From: Bryobacteraceae bacterium
Lineage (GTDB): Bacteria > Acidobacteriota > Terriglobia > Bryobacterales > Bryobacteraceae
Length of the DNA stretch: 6,142 nt
NCBI GenBank assembly: GCA_029975915.1
Contig: JARKOC010000467.1
Span: 1 to 6,142, forward strand
Reading direction: 5' to 3'
This document shows, in pieces, positions 1 through 5,918 of the stretch (its first letter is position 1; each line of letters begins with the position of its first letter). The notes beneath the pieces were generated by a model that did not search any database, was not told where the DNA came from, and saw only the letters and a program-made list of their open reading frames with translations. Position numbers and translations under genes: made by a program.

Positions 1-56
1 AAACGTGCGGCGCTTCGCTCCCACTGTTAATGTAAGCAATATAATTATGCTTAATA

Positions 57-84
57 TTGACGACAGGGGGTTGGTGGGTATACA
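57..84 (+). promoter_or_regulatory. Candidate sigma-70-type promoter
   Basis: TTGACG (57-62) matches the -35 consensus at five of six bases. TATACA (79-84) matches the -10 consensus at four of six, and the spacer is 16 nt. A second -10-like hexamer, TATAAG, lies at 85-90. Transcription would start near 91 and meet the strong terminator at 165-204. The transcript would therefore be short unless termination is relieved. It could also be a chance match in AT-rich DNA. Confidence 0.3.
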
Positions 85-90
85 TATAAG

Positions 91-204
91 GCTACAGTAC
101 GATTTTCCCGGGGGATATCGTGTTTTTCGGTACGGGGATCAAGGTTTTTCGGCGACAAAAAGGGCCGTCCGCGCCAGCTTCCAGCTGGTCGGGCGGTTTT
201 TTTT
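91..204 (+). ncRNA. Possible small RNA or attenuated leader (about 110 nt)
   Basis: This is the transcript expected between the candidate promoter (57-84) and the intrinsic terminator (165-204). A hairpin is visible near its 5' end: ACGAT (99-103) pairs with ATCGT (117-121), with TCC/GGA pairing further in. The 9-base element GTTTTTCGG occurs twice (122-130 and 144-152), a pattern sometimes seen in regulatory RNAs. I do not recognise a known riboswitch or sRNA family. The simpler alternative is that this is only the 3' untranslated tail and terminator of a gene to the left of the window. Confidence 0.25.
165..204 (+). terminator. Strong rho-independent terminator
   Basis: An outer stem CCGTCCG (165-171) pairs with CGGGCGG (190-196), including one T-G wobble. 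After a single bulged C (172) and a G-T pair, an inner stem CCAGCT (174-179) pairs with AGCTGG (183-188) around the loop TCC. Eight T residues follow directly (197-204). This is a textbook intrinsic terminator on the + strand. A run of A at 157-161 upstream means weaker function on the - strand is also possible. It insulates the downstream operon from whatever is transcribed on the left. Confidence 0.85.
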
Positions 205-370
205 GTTTTCGTTCACTGCCTCTTTCCAGGGAGACTGAGGGAACAGCTTCCCATCTTGTACAGGGTAGTTGGACACAGCGGACACGGTGACGATATGCCA
301 AGAAAAGACTGAGGCGGCAGAGAGCACATCTCCGGCCGAAGCTCTATCGCGGGATGCGCAAATACCGGAA

Positions 371-377
371 AGGAAGG
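371..377 (+). promoter_or_regulatory. Ribosome binding site of the SDR gene
   Basis: AGGAAGG lies 7 nt before the ATG at 385 and fits a Shine-Dalgarno sequence. It supports that start codon. The next in-frame Met lies within the Rossmann fold, so a later start would remove the cofactor-binding motif. Confidence 0.65.
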
Positions 378-384
378 GTGAGGC

Positions 385-1191
385 ATGAAAGAATACTATG
401 AAGACAAGGTTGCGGTAGTTACCGGCGGAGCGTCGGGAATCGGACTGGCTCTCGCGGAGACGATGCTTTCCTGCGGGGCACGGCATGTCGTCCTCGCCGA
501 TTTCAATGGCGAGAACCTCAAACGGGAGACCGAGCGGCTGAACAAGGCCTATCCCGGGAGGGTGCTCGGTCTCCGCTGCGACGTCACGAAGGAGGTAGAC
601 GTCCGGGAAATGATCCGCAAAGCCGCCGAGTACGGCGGGCGCATCGATTTCATGTTCAACAATGCGGGCGCCGGCTTGAGCGGGTATTTCGACTCACTGA
701 CGAATGAGGACTGGGAGAAGGCGTTCGCGCTGAACTTCTACGGGGCGCTGTACGGCATCCGGGCCGTGCTGCCGATCATGCGCGAGCAGGGCGGCGGGCA
801 CATTGTCGACATCATTTCCGGCATCGCGTTCTCGCCCATGGCCCAGCAGACGATGTATTCCGCCACCAAGGCGGCGCTTAACGGGCTGACGCTCGCCCTT
901 CGCTACGAACTGTGGGACGAGAACATCCGCGTGACAGCGGCGACTCCGGGCACGACCGCCACTGCAATCTGGAAAACCGGCGGTGCCGAGCCCCCGCCGG
1001 GCGCGCAACCGCCGGAGCAGTCTGCGCGGACCATCCTCGCCGGAGTTGCAAGAAACGAACGGCTGGTCCTCGGCGACGAGGGCGACGCCATGGGTGCTAG
1101 GTACGGCTTCAACCCCGATCTGGCCGCAGGACGGGACGATTACCTGCTGAACGTCGCCCGCAAGCGGCGAAGCGGCGAGTGGGTCGTGTGA
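385..1191 (+). CDS. Short-chain dehydrogenase/reductase (classical SDR), NAD-type
   Basis: A cytoplasmic NAD(P)-dependent oxidoreductase of 268 residues, a little longer than the roughly 250 usual for classical SDRs. Seen in the protein: the cofactor motif TGGASGIG (13-20); an acidic residue, D39, at the end of the second strand, which in this family favours NAD(H) over NADP(H); CDV (65-67) lining the adenine pocket; NNAG (92-95); and a complete catalytic tetrad N117, S145, Y158 and K162 (YSATK). The PG motif after strand six is present (PGTTAT). The enzyme should therefore be active, interconverting an alcohol and a ketone. The substrate cannot be read from the sequence; a 3-hydroxyacyl-CoA or another secondary alcohol is possible given the hydroxyacyl-CoA dehydrogenase-like gene downstream. 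It is first in a probable three-gene operon, 128 nt before the preferred porin start. Confidence 0.93.
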   Translation: MKEYYEDKVAVVTGGASGIGLALAETMLSCGARHVVLADFNGENLKRETERLNKAYPGRVLGLRCDVTKEVDVREMIRKAAEYGGRIDFMFNNAGAGLSGYFDSLTNEDWEKAFALNFYGALYGIRAVLPIMREQGGGHIVDIISGIAFSPMAQQTMYSATKAALNGLTLALRYELWDENIRVTAATPGTTATAIWKTGGAEPPPGAQPPEQSARTILAGVARNERLVLGDEGDAMGARYGFNPDLAAGRDDYLLNVARKRRSGEWVV

Positions 1192-1319
1192 ACATCACGT
1201 GAAAAAGACCGACGGATAACATCGTGAAAAAAGGAAACCCTTGTATTCCGCGCGAACGGTTCGGAACGGCCGAACAGTTTGTGACCCCCGACAGAGGCGG
1301 GGGGTCCCTTCAGAAAAGC
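1192..1319 (+). promoter_or_regulatory. SDR-porin spacer with leader hairpin
   Basis: A stem of GACCCCC (1283-1289) with GGGGGTC (1300-1306) and a 10-nt loop ends 13 nt before the preferred porin ATG. No T-run follows, so it is not an intrinsic terminator. It could mask or position the ribosome, since the only purine-rich tract near that ATG lies in its loop and 3' arm (AGAGGCGGGGGG, 1293-1304). An 8-bp palindrome, TCACGTGA (1195-1202), sits just after the SDR stop codon. If the porin instead starts at the GTG at 1224, the hairpin would lie inside the coding region. Confidence 0.35.
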
Positions 1320-2795
1320 ATGAAGATTGTCCCGTCCCCCTCAAAACGGAGGTTGGGCAATATATGCGCATGCCTCGTTTTTCTGATGCTCCTTCCCGCC
1401 ACGGTCTTGGCCCAATCCGCAGAGAACGTCGTCACGGGCACGACAGGTGCGGAATCATCGGCAAGATCCGCACAGGGAGATCCAGCCGCCCCGCCCGCGG
1501 CCGCCGCATCGGCTGTGTCCATCAGCCCTGAACTCGCCGTCAACCCGCGAGCGTTGAGCGGAGCGTATTATTCAGGACTTCTGCAGAAAACCCTGGGGTT
1601 GAGTCCGGATTTCCCCATCAGGTTCGGAGGGATCCTCGATGTCGGCGGCAACTGGGTCGCTTCGGGCGGGCTCAGCCCGCACACGCTGTCGGGGGATTTC
1701 GTATTCGGTCTCAACGTGGATGTGGATGCGGAAAGGCTCCTCCATATTCCGGGCGGCCGGTTTTTCGCCGGTTGTCTCGTCTATCAGGGCATGGACGGCA
1801 ACGGGCGGGTTGGCTCCGTCCAGGTTTTCGACAACCTGGCTCCCCCGAAGGATTTCCACCGCGTTCAACTCTATGAGCTGTGGTGGCGCCAGCGGCTGTT
1901 CGACAACAAGCTGATCTTCAAAATCGGCAAGATCAACGCCGGCGGTGAATTCGGCCAGGTCCTCAACCCGGCGACGGCACTAGAACCCCACATGCGGGAC
2001 TGGACGATCAGCGATCTCCTGTACACGCCGTCAGGCCTTCACACAACGAATTTCAAGCTGCCCATATACCCTAACCCCGCGTGGGGGTTGTCACTGACAT
2101 TCCTGCCAACGAAGAACTTTTACGTCTCATACGGGCTCTTCGACGGCAACGGGGCGCGGGGAGTCCAGACGGGCGTGGAAGTAGGTCCGGAATTCAACGG
2201 CTACTGGTTCCACATCGGGGAGGTCGGATACGCATGGCGGCTCGGCGCTCAAGGCAAGTCGGGCCGGTTCGCGGCCGGAATCTGGGGACAGACCGGCGCT
2301 CTCGCGACGGGAAATCTGAATTCGGACAAGACCGCGGCGGTTATGACAAACGGCGCCATGGGGTACTATGCGTTCGCTTCCCAGCGGCTCTGGTACCGGA
2401 ATCCGGCCTCGGACCCGACCGGGCTGATCGGCTTTGCCCAGCTCGGGTACAGCGATTCACCCTCGAATTCCGCAAACTGGTACGTGGGCGGCGGACTCAC
2501 GGCCCTGGGGCTTGTTCCCGGTCGCCCCGGTGACACGGCCGGTATCGGCCTTGCCTGGAGCAAGCTGAATTCCGGTGCGTATGCGGGCTTGTTCTTTTTT
2601 CCCAACGTGCCCTCCTCCTATACATCGACCTCTCTGCGCTCGTCGGAGTTGATGCTGCAGGCCTATTACCAGATGAATCTGATCCCGTCGTACGTGGCGC
2701 TGCAGGCTGCCTACACGGCGATCCCCACACCGGGGTACCGCGCCGGCATTCCCTGGGCGAACATCTTCACCCTTCGCATGGTACTCGTACTCTGA
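1320..2795 (+). CDS. OprB-type outer-membrane porin (carbohydrate-selective porin family)
   Basis: A beta-barrel outer-membrane channel. From the ATG at 1320 it has 491 residues. A signal peptide is clear: basic start (K and R residues at 2-11), hydrophobic core at about 16-26, and a signal peptidase I site after VLA (29-31). The mature protein of about 460 residues is close to OprB size. An Ala/Ser/Pro-rich linker comes first. The barrel then shows features I recognise from OprB proteins, including an ELWWRQRLF segment followed by KIGKINAGGEF, a short acidic N-terminal strand region (NVDVDAERLL), many aromatic girdle residues and a C-terminal strand ending TLRMVLVL. The last residue is Leu rather than the usual Phe. 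A GTG at 1224 would add 32 residues before the signal peptide; I prefer 1320 because it puts the signal peptide at the N-terminus, although neither start has a good ribosome binding site. The family name implies sugar uptake, but the substrate is unknown. Confidence 0.85.
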   Translation: MKIVPSPSKRRLGNICACLVFLMLLPATVLAQSAENVVTGTTGAESSARSAQGDPAAPPAAAASAVSISPELAVNPRALSGAYYSGLLQKTLGLSPDFPIRFGGILDVGGNWVASGGLSPHTLSGDFVFGLNVDVDAERLLHIPGGRFFAGCLVYQGMDGNGRVGSVQVFDNLAPPKDFHRVQLYELWWRQRLFDNKLIFKIGKINAGGEFGQVLNPATALEPHMRDWTISDLLYTPSGLHTTNFKLPIYPNPAWGLSLTFLPTKNFYVSYGLFDGNGARGVQTGVEVGPEFNGYWFHIGEVGYAWRLGAQGKSGRFAAGIWGQTGALATGNLNSDKTAAVMTNGAMGYYAFASQRLWYRNPASDPTGLIGFAQLGYSDSPSNSANWYVGGGLTALGLVPGRPGDTAGIGLAWSKLNSGAYAGLFFFPNVPSSYTSTSLRSSELMLQAYYQMNLIPSYVALQAAYTAIPTPGYRAGIPWANIFTLRMVLVL

Positions 2796-2807
2796 AGTGA
2801 CCGGACA

Positions 2808-2814
2808 AAGGAGG
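2808..2814 (+). promoter_or_regulatory. Ribosome binding site of the hydroxyacyl-CoA dehydrogenase gene
   Basis: AAGGAGG is a near-perfect Shine-Dalgarno sequence 7 nt before the ATG at 2822. It is the strongest one in the window and fixes that start. It lies in the 26-nt gap after the porin stop codon, where there is no terminator, so the two genes are probably co-transcribed. Confidence 0.8.
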
Positions 2815-2821
2815 CTATGTC

Positions 2822-3736
2822 ATGAACGTCGACGATATCCGCAAAATCCTGGTAGTAGGCATGGGGACCATGGGGCAGAAGATCGCCCTGCAGTGCGCCC
2901 GCTTCGGCTTTGAAGTGGTTGCCTACGACCCGGCGGCCACATCCCTGGAGAACGCCCAGGCGAGAATCCCTGTGTTCGCCGCACAACTCGTGGAAAATGA
3001 GAAGATGACGCCCGAGGAATCCGAGGCCGCCTTGTCCCGGATCTCCTGGACGCCCAACCCGGAAGACGGGGCCGATGCGGACCTGGTCAGCGAGTCGGTC
3101 TTCGAGGACCCTGACCTGAAGGGCAAGGTCTTCGGCCGGCTCAACGAGATCTGCAAGCCTGAAACGGTCTTCACCACCAACACCTCGACACTGCTGCCGT
3201 CCATGTACGCCGAGGCAACGGGCCGGCCGGCCCGGTTCGCCGCCCTGCATTTCTACGGTGTGTTCGACCACCAGCTGGCGGACGTCATGCCGCACCCGGG
3301 AACGGCGCCGGAGATCGTGGACCTCCTGGCGGCCTTCGCCCGGCGGATCAGGCAGGTGCCGCTGGTTTTCAAGAGAGAGCACCCCGGCTACGTGGCCAAC
3401 GCCATCTTCGGGGCCATGAACGATGTGGCCATCAAGCTCGCCCTGGTTGATAAGATCGTGTCCGTGGAGGACGTGGACCGGGCAGTCATGCTTCATCTGG
3501 GCATGCCTCTGGGGCCTTTCGGCTTGAACGACATTGTGGGACTGGACACAATCTGGCACGTGATGCAGAGCAACGCCAAGATGACGGGCGACCCCGGGGT
3601 CCAGGCGTTTGCAGACGAATTCAAACGGGATTACATCGACAAGGGCCTGCTGGGCGTCAAAACGGGCCGGGGCTTCTACACCTACCCCGATCCTGCCTAT
3701 CTCCGGCCCGGTTTTCTGGGCGGCGAGCCCGAGTGA
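2822..3736 (+). CDS. 3-hydroxyacyl-CoA dehydrogenase family protein, divergent active site
   Basis: 304 residues, the usual length of a stand-alone HAD-type enzyme, which oxidises L-3-hydroxyacyl-CoA to 3-ketoacyl-CoA with NAD in beta-oxidation-like pathways. The N-terminal Rossmann domain (about 7-185) has GMGTMG (13-18) and an acidic D36 for NAD. NTS (120-122) matches the conserved SNTS segment. The C-terminal domain (about 186-290) has HPGYVAN (187-193) and PLGPFGLNDIVGLDT, as in the family. The catalytic His is H143. The conserved HFFNP stretch reads HFYGV, the segment to the acidic partner is one residue shorter, and that partner appears to be D154 rather than Glu; the Asn-Arg pair after PGF reads N193-A194. 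The enzyme may therefore act on an unusual substrate; other members of the superfamily oxidise carnitine or gulonate. It is last in the operon with the SDR and porin. Confidence 0.88.
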   Translation: MNVDDIRKILVVGMGTMGQKIALQCARFGFEVVAYDPAATSLENAQARIPVFAAQLVENEKMTPEESEAALSRISWTPNPEDGADADLVSESVFEDPDLKGKVFGRLNEICKPETVFTTNTSTLLPSMYAEATGRPARFAALHFYGVFDHQLADVMPHPGTAPEIVDLLAAFARRIRQVPLVFKREHPGYVANAIFGAMNDVAIKLALVDKIVSVEDVDRAVMLHLGMPLGPFGLNDIVGLDTIWHVMQSNAKMTGDPGVQAFADEFKRDYIDKGLLGVKTGRGFYTYPDPAYLRPGFLGGEPE

Positions 3737-3768
3737 CCGCCGCAATTCCTTCCAGAGGGAAAGGCCTG

Positions 3769-3792
3769 GACGCTGCACCTGCGTCGCTTTTT
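3769..3792 (+). terminator. Weak intrinsic terminator candidate after the operon
   Basis: GACGC (3769-3773) pairs with GCGTC (3781-3785) around a 7-nt loop. After GC, five T residues follow (3788-3792). The stem is short, so termination may be partial. It lies 33 nt after the dehydrogenase stop codon, where the end of the three-gene operon would be expected, and before the separate signals that precede the lipoprotein gene. Confidence 0.35.
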
Positions 3793-3858
3793 CAAGCTCG
3801 GTATGCTCGGAAATAATGTCCCTGGAGCATGAGTGGGGAGCAATGGTTGAATGAAGCA

Positions 3859-3874
3859 GGGTGCGACGATTGCA
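3859..3874 (+). promoter_or_regulatory. Candidate sigma-54 (-24/-12) promoter
   Basis: GGGTGCGACGATTGCA fits the sigma-54 pattern TGGCACG-N4-TTGCW. The invariant GG (3860-3861) and GC (3872-3873) have exactly ten bases between them. CG (3864-3865) and the whole TTGCA block also match; mismatches are at the first, fourth and fifth positions. Transcription would start near 3886 and run into the lipoprotein gene. If real, expression would need an enhancer-binding activator; none is encoded in the window. Confidence 0.4.
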
Positions 3875-3937
3875 GGGCATTTTTAGAAGAGATTCGCGAG
3901 ATGACATCTGGGAGGGGCCATGAACATTCTCCGACAC

Positions 3938-3958
3938 GAAGTGATAATCGCTCACTTC
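3938..3958. repeat. Perfect 7-bp inverted repeat in the lipoprotein leader
   Basis: GAAGTGA (3938-3944) and TCACTTC (3952-3958) are perfect inverted copies separated by 7 nt, a 21-bp dyad. It lies 36 nt before the preferred ATG at 3995. It could be a protein operator or, in RNA, a hairpin in the leader. If translation began at 3920 the repeat would be inside the coding sequence, so it is mild support for the later start. Confidence 0.5.
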
Positions 3959-3994
3959 TTTGAGAAACCCGATGAAACGACAGGAAAACATTCC

Positions 3995-5794
3995 ATGAGT
4001 GAACGTAACACCAGCCTGCTTTTTCTGTGGTATGGCCTGATTGTTCTCGCCACGCTCGTCGGATGCGGTCATTCCAGTCCGGGGACCGGCTCCGTCTCCG
4101 GCACCATCACCGTCCCCGGCTCCCAGGCTGGCACGATATACATCCTGGCCATTCGCTCGGAGAACAAGAATAAGCTCAGGGTGGCGGAGACGGAGGCACA
4201 CCCCCATGAATCCGCCTGGGTTGCCCGTTACAGCAGGCTTTCGGCATCCGGAAGCTACACCCTCGGCGGGCTGACTCCCGGCGAATACGTCATCTGGGGC
4301 TGGGTTGACGTCAATGGCGACGGAGGCGTGAACCACAACAAGTACGCCGAGCCGGTTGGGTGGTATCAGACCCCGGACAATCTCTACCTGTCTCCCGTGG
4401 TGGTCGAGGCCGGCAAGAACACCAAAGGCGTTGACGTGACACTGATCGCCCCCACCCCGTATCCCGAAGCGGAAAAAGCCATTGCCAGGGGTTCCGGAGG
4501 CGGCACGCTCAAGACCATCAGAGGGCAGAAGGTCCTGCACGTGTGGGGGACACCCGAGGAGCGCGCCTATTCCCACGGCTACCTGGTCGGCCCCCAGATC
4601 ATGGACTTTTTCAACCATGTCGTTGTCGAGTACTTTGCCCAGTCGGTCGGCCGATACCAGGAGGTCCTCAACTACCTGAAGGAGCACTTCGCGGGCAATT
4701 CACCGTATGCGGACGAAGCGGACGCCATGCTCCTGGGGATGAGGGACGGCGGCACGAATATGATGGTGAGAACGCTCGGCCGGGAATTGACGCGGGACGA
4801 CCTGATCGTCCAGAACAACGTGGCCGTCCTCCGGTATTGGGTACTGCACGCAAAACCATACTGGCCCCTGGATGATTCCCGCGCGTCCTTGGCAAAGGCC
4901 GGGGGGGGACCGGACTTTCGTTTCTGCACCAGTGCGGTCTTCTGGGGGAGTTGGACGCAGAACCTCGAACTCGGGGGCGCATTGATTCACGGAAAGAACA
5001 ACGACGGGGAGAACGACCTGCACAAGGTGACCGTTAACAGCACGCTCATCATTGCCACGACGCCTCCGGCGGGCAGCGGCAAGAAAAAGATCATCGGCAT
5101 CGATTGGCCGGGCTATTACGGAACCTACCACGGCATGAACGAAGACGGCCTGGTCATGCAGGCCCAGGCATCCTATTCCGTCCCCGATTGGGAAGCCGCG
5201 AATATCCTGGATTACACGCTCCTCTACCGGGAAGCCTTGCAAGGCACGAGCAGCATTGCGGGTGTGGCGAAGCTGTGGGAGTCCTTGCCCGTGACCCGCG
5301 CCGTCGGCTTCAACACCCCGATTTCCACTCCCTACAGACCCGGACAGACAGGCTACCCGTCGTCGACGTTCGAGACCGACTCATACGGCGGGACGCTGCG
5401 CACGCCGCTGGATTTCGCCCCTGGCGATCCCTGCGCCATCCTGACCACCAACAATTACTACAAATACCAGGGGACGGCGCCCTATCAAGCGGCCGTCAGC
5501 AAAGTGCACGGCTATCACTCCGCGGTCGAAGGGCATGACTACCGGTTCCAGGACATGCTGGGCCTGATTGCGCAGTACAAGGTCCAGAACAGGACCGTGG
5601 GAACCCGGGAGGTAATCGAACTGCTGCGGGCAGCATCCACTTCAAAGGAATATTCGGGCACCACCGAATTCAGCATCATCTGGTACCCCAACAGCATGGA
5701 GTTCGCTCTTGCCAAGGAGGACCTGATCCGCAAGATCCTGGATGCGCCTTTCACTATCTACAATCGATTCACTTTCGACGAAGTGTTTCGATAG
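3995..5794 (+). CDS. Lipoprotein with beta-sandwich domain and C45/acid-ceramidase-like Ntn hydrolase domain
   Basis: From ATG 3995 the product has 599 residues. A signal peptide ends in the lipobox LVGC with lipidated C24, so it is membrane-anchored in the envelope. Residues about 32-152 look like a beta-sandwich domain of the carboxypeptidase-regulatory or prealbumin-like type, with a DVNGDG loop (105-110) that may bind calcium. The rest resembles C45 acyltransferases, penicillin acylase-like Ntn hydrolases and acid ceramidase. HGYLVG (194-199) matches the usual HG..G segment; C311 in RFCTSAV is the likely nucleophile, freed by self-cleavage before it; GKNND (333-337) matches the GRNLD motif; GMNEDGL (380-386) and TTNNYY (484-489, in place of TNHF) follow in order. 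Such enzymes cleave or form amide-linked acyl groups; the substrate is unknown. An ATG at 3920 with GGAGG close before it would add 25 residues. I reject it because it would push the signal peptide inward and those codons are poor in G/C at third positions. Confidence 0.8.
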   Translation: MSERNTSLLFLWYGLIVLATLVGCGHSSPGTGSVSGTITVPGSQAGTIYILAIRSENKNKLRVAETEAHPHESAWVARYSRLSASGSYTLGGLTPGEYVIWGWVDVNGDGGVNHNKYAEPVGWYQTPDNLYLSPVVVEAGKNTKGVDVTLIAPTPYPEAEKAIARGSGGGTLKTIRGQKVLHVWGTPEERAYSHGYLVGPQIMDFFNHVVVEYFAQSVGRYQEVLNYLKEHFAGNSPYADEADAMLLGMRDGGTNMMVRTLGRELTRDDLIVQNNVAVLRYWVLHAKPYWPLDDSRASLAKAGGGPDFRFCTSAVFWGSWTQNLELGGALIHGKNNDGENDLHKVTVNSTLIIATTPPAGSGKKKIIGIDWPGYYGTYHGMNEDGLVMQAQASYSVPDWEAANILDYTLLYREALQGTSSIAGVAKLWESLPVTRAVGFNTPISTPYRPGQTGYPSSTFETDSYGGTLRTPLDFAPGDPCAILTTNNYYKYQGTAPYQAAVSKVHGYHSAVEGHDYRFQDMLGLIAQYKVQNRTVGTREVIELLRAASTSKEYSGTTEFSIIWYPNSMEFALAKEDLIRKILDAPFTIYNRFTFDEVFR

Positions 5795-5796
5795 TA

Positions 5797-5827
5797 CCTG
5801 AATCCGTGAAGGCATCACGGATTCAGG
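5797..5827. terminator. Perfect 13-bp hairpin after the lipoprotein gene
   Basis: CCTGAATCCGTGA (5797-5809) pairs perfectly with TCACGGATTCAGG (5815-5827) around the loop AGGCA, starting 2 nt after the stop codon. There is no T-run on either strand. It may be a terminator that does not need one, or a 3' end-protecting structure. Being symmetrical, it could act on both strands. A second small stem, CCTGGA-ATTA-TCCGGG (5841-5856, one T-G pair), lies just downstream. Confidence 0.6.
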
Positions 5828-5918
5828 CAGGAATGAAGCCCCTGGAATTATCCGGGTCGTTACGGTAAAGTTCTAGCGGAAGGTTTCCATCTTTGTCACC
5901 GAAGACATCAGTCGGCGT

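Larger units (their letters stand above)
1..384. other. Gene-free left region with promoter, terminator and leader signals
   Basis: No convincing protein gene lies here. The reading frames open at the left edge close quickly (stops at 28-30 and 33-35), so an upstream + strand gene could end there, but too little of it is visible to identify. The frame that stays open to 238 looks like chance: it runs through a strong terminator hairpin and has no recognisable family motif. Bases 30-60 are markedly AT-rich. They contain the inverted repeat TAAGCA-N9-TGCTTA (33-53), whose spacer holds a perfect TATAAT (40-45) but no good -35 box. Bases 205-384 are the leader of the dehydrogenase gene. They contain a direct repeat of GGACAC (271-276 and 280-285) and a weak promoter-like pair, TTGGAC (269-274) and GATATG (292-297) with a 17-nt spacer. 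That pair is too poor to call as a promoter. Confidence 0.6.

Noticed and set aside
5..238. A 77-codon open frame on the + strand at the left end
   Set aside because: It reads through the AT-rich stretch and the strong terminator hairpin at 165-204, has no recognisable motif, and a coding region ending after such a terminator is unlikely.
977..1000. Inverted repeat CCGGCGG-N10-CCGCCGG
   Set aside because: It lies inside the SDR coding region in a Gly/Pro-rich stretch; GC-rich codons explain it without a regulatory role.
1187..1202. CRP-like site starting with TGTGA
   Set aside because: The second half-site at the correct 6-nt spacing is CGTGA, not TCACA, so it does not fit a CRP operator.
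3920..3994. N-terminal extension of the lipoprotein from ATG 3920
   Set aside because: The extra 25 codons have low G/C at third positions, would bury the signal peptide and contain the dyad repeat. It cannot be fully excluded because GGAGG lies just before this ATG.
2711..4687. A 658-codon open frame on the - strand
   Set aside because: It lies opposite the porin end, the dehydrogenase and the lipoprotein gene. Its product is rich in His, Arg, Gly and Val without any family motif, as expected for the antisense of GC-rich coding DNA. The + strand genes have clear catalytic motifs and, for the dehydrogenase, a strong ribosome binding site.
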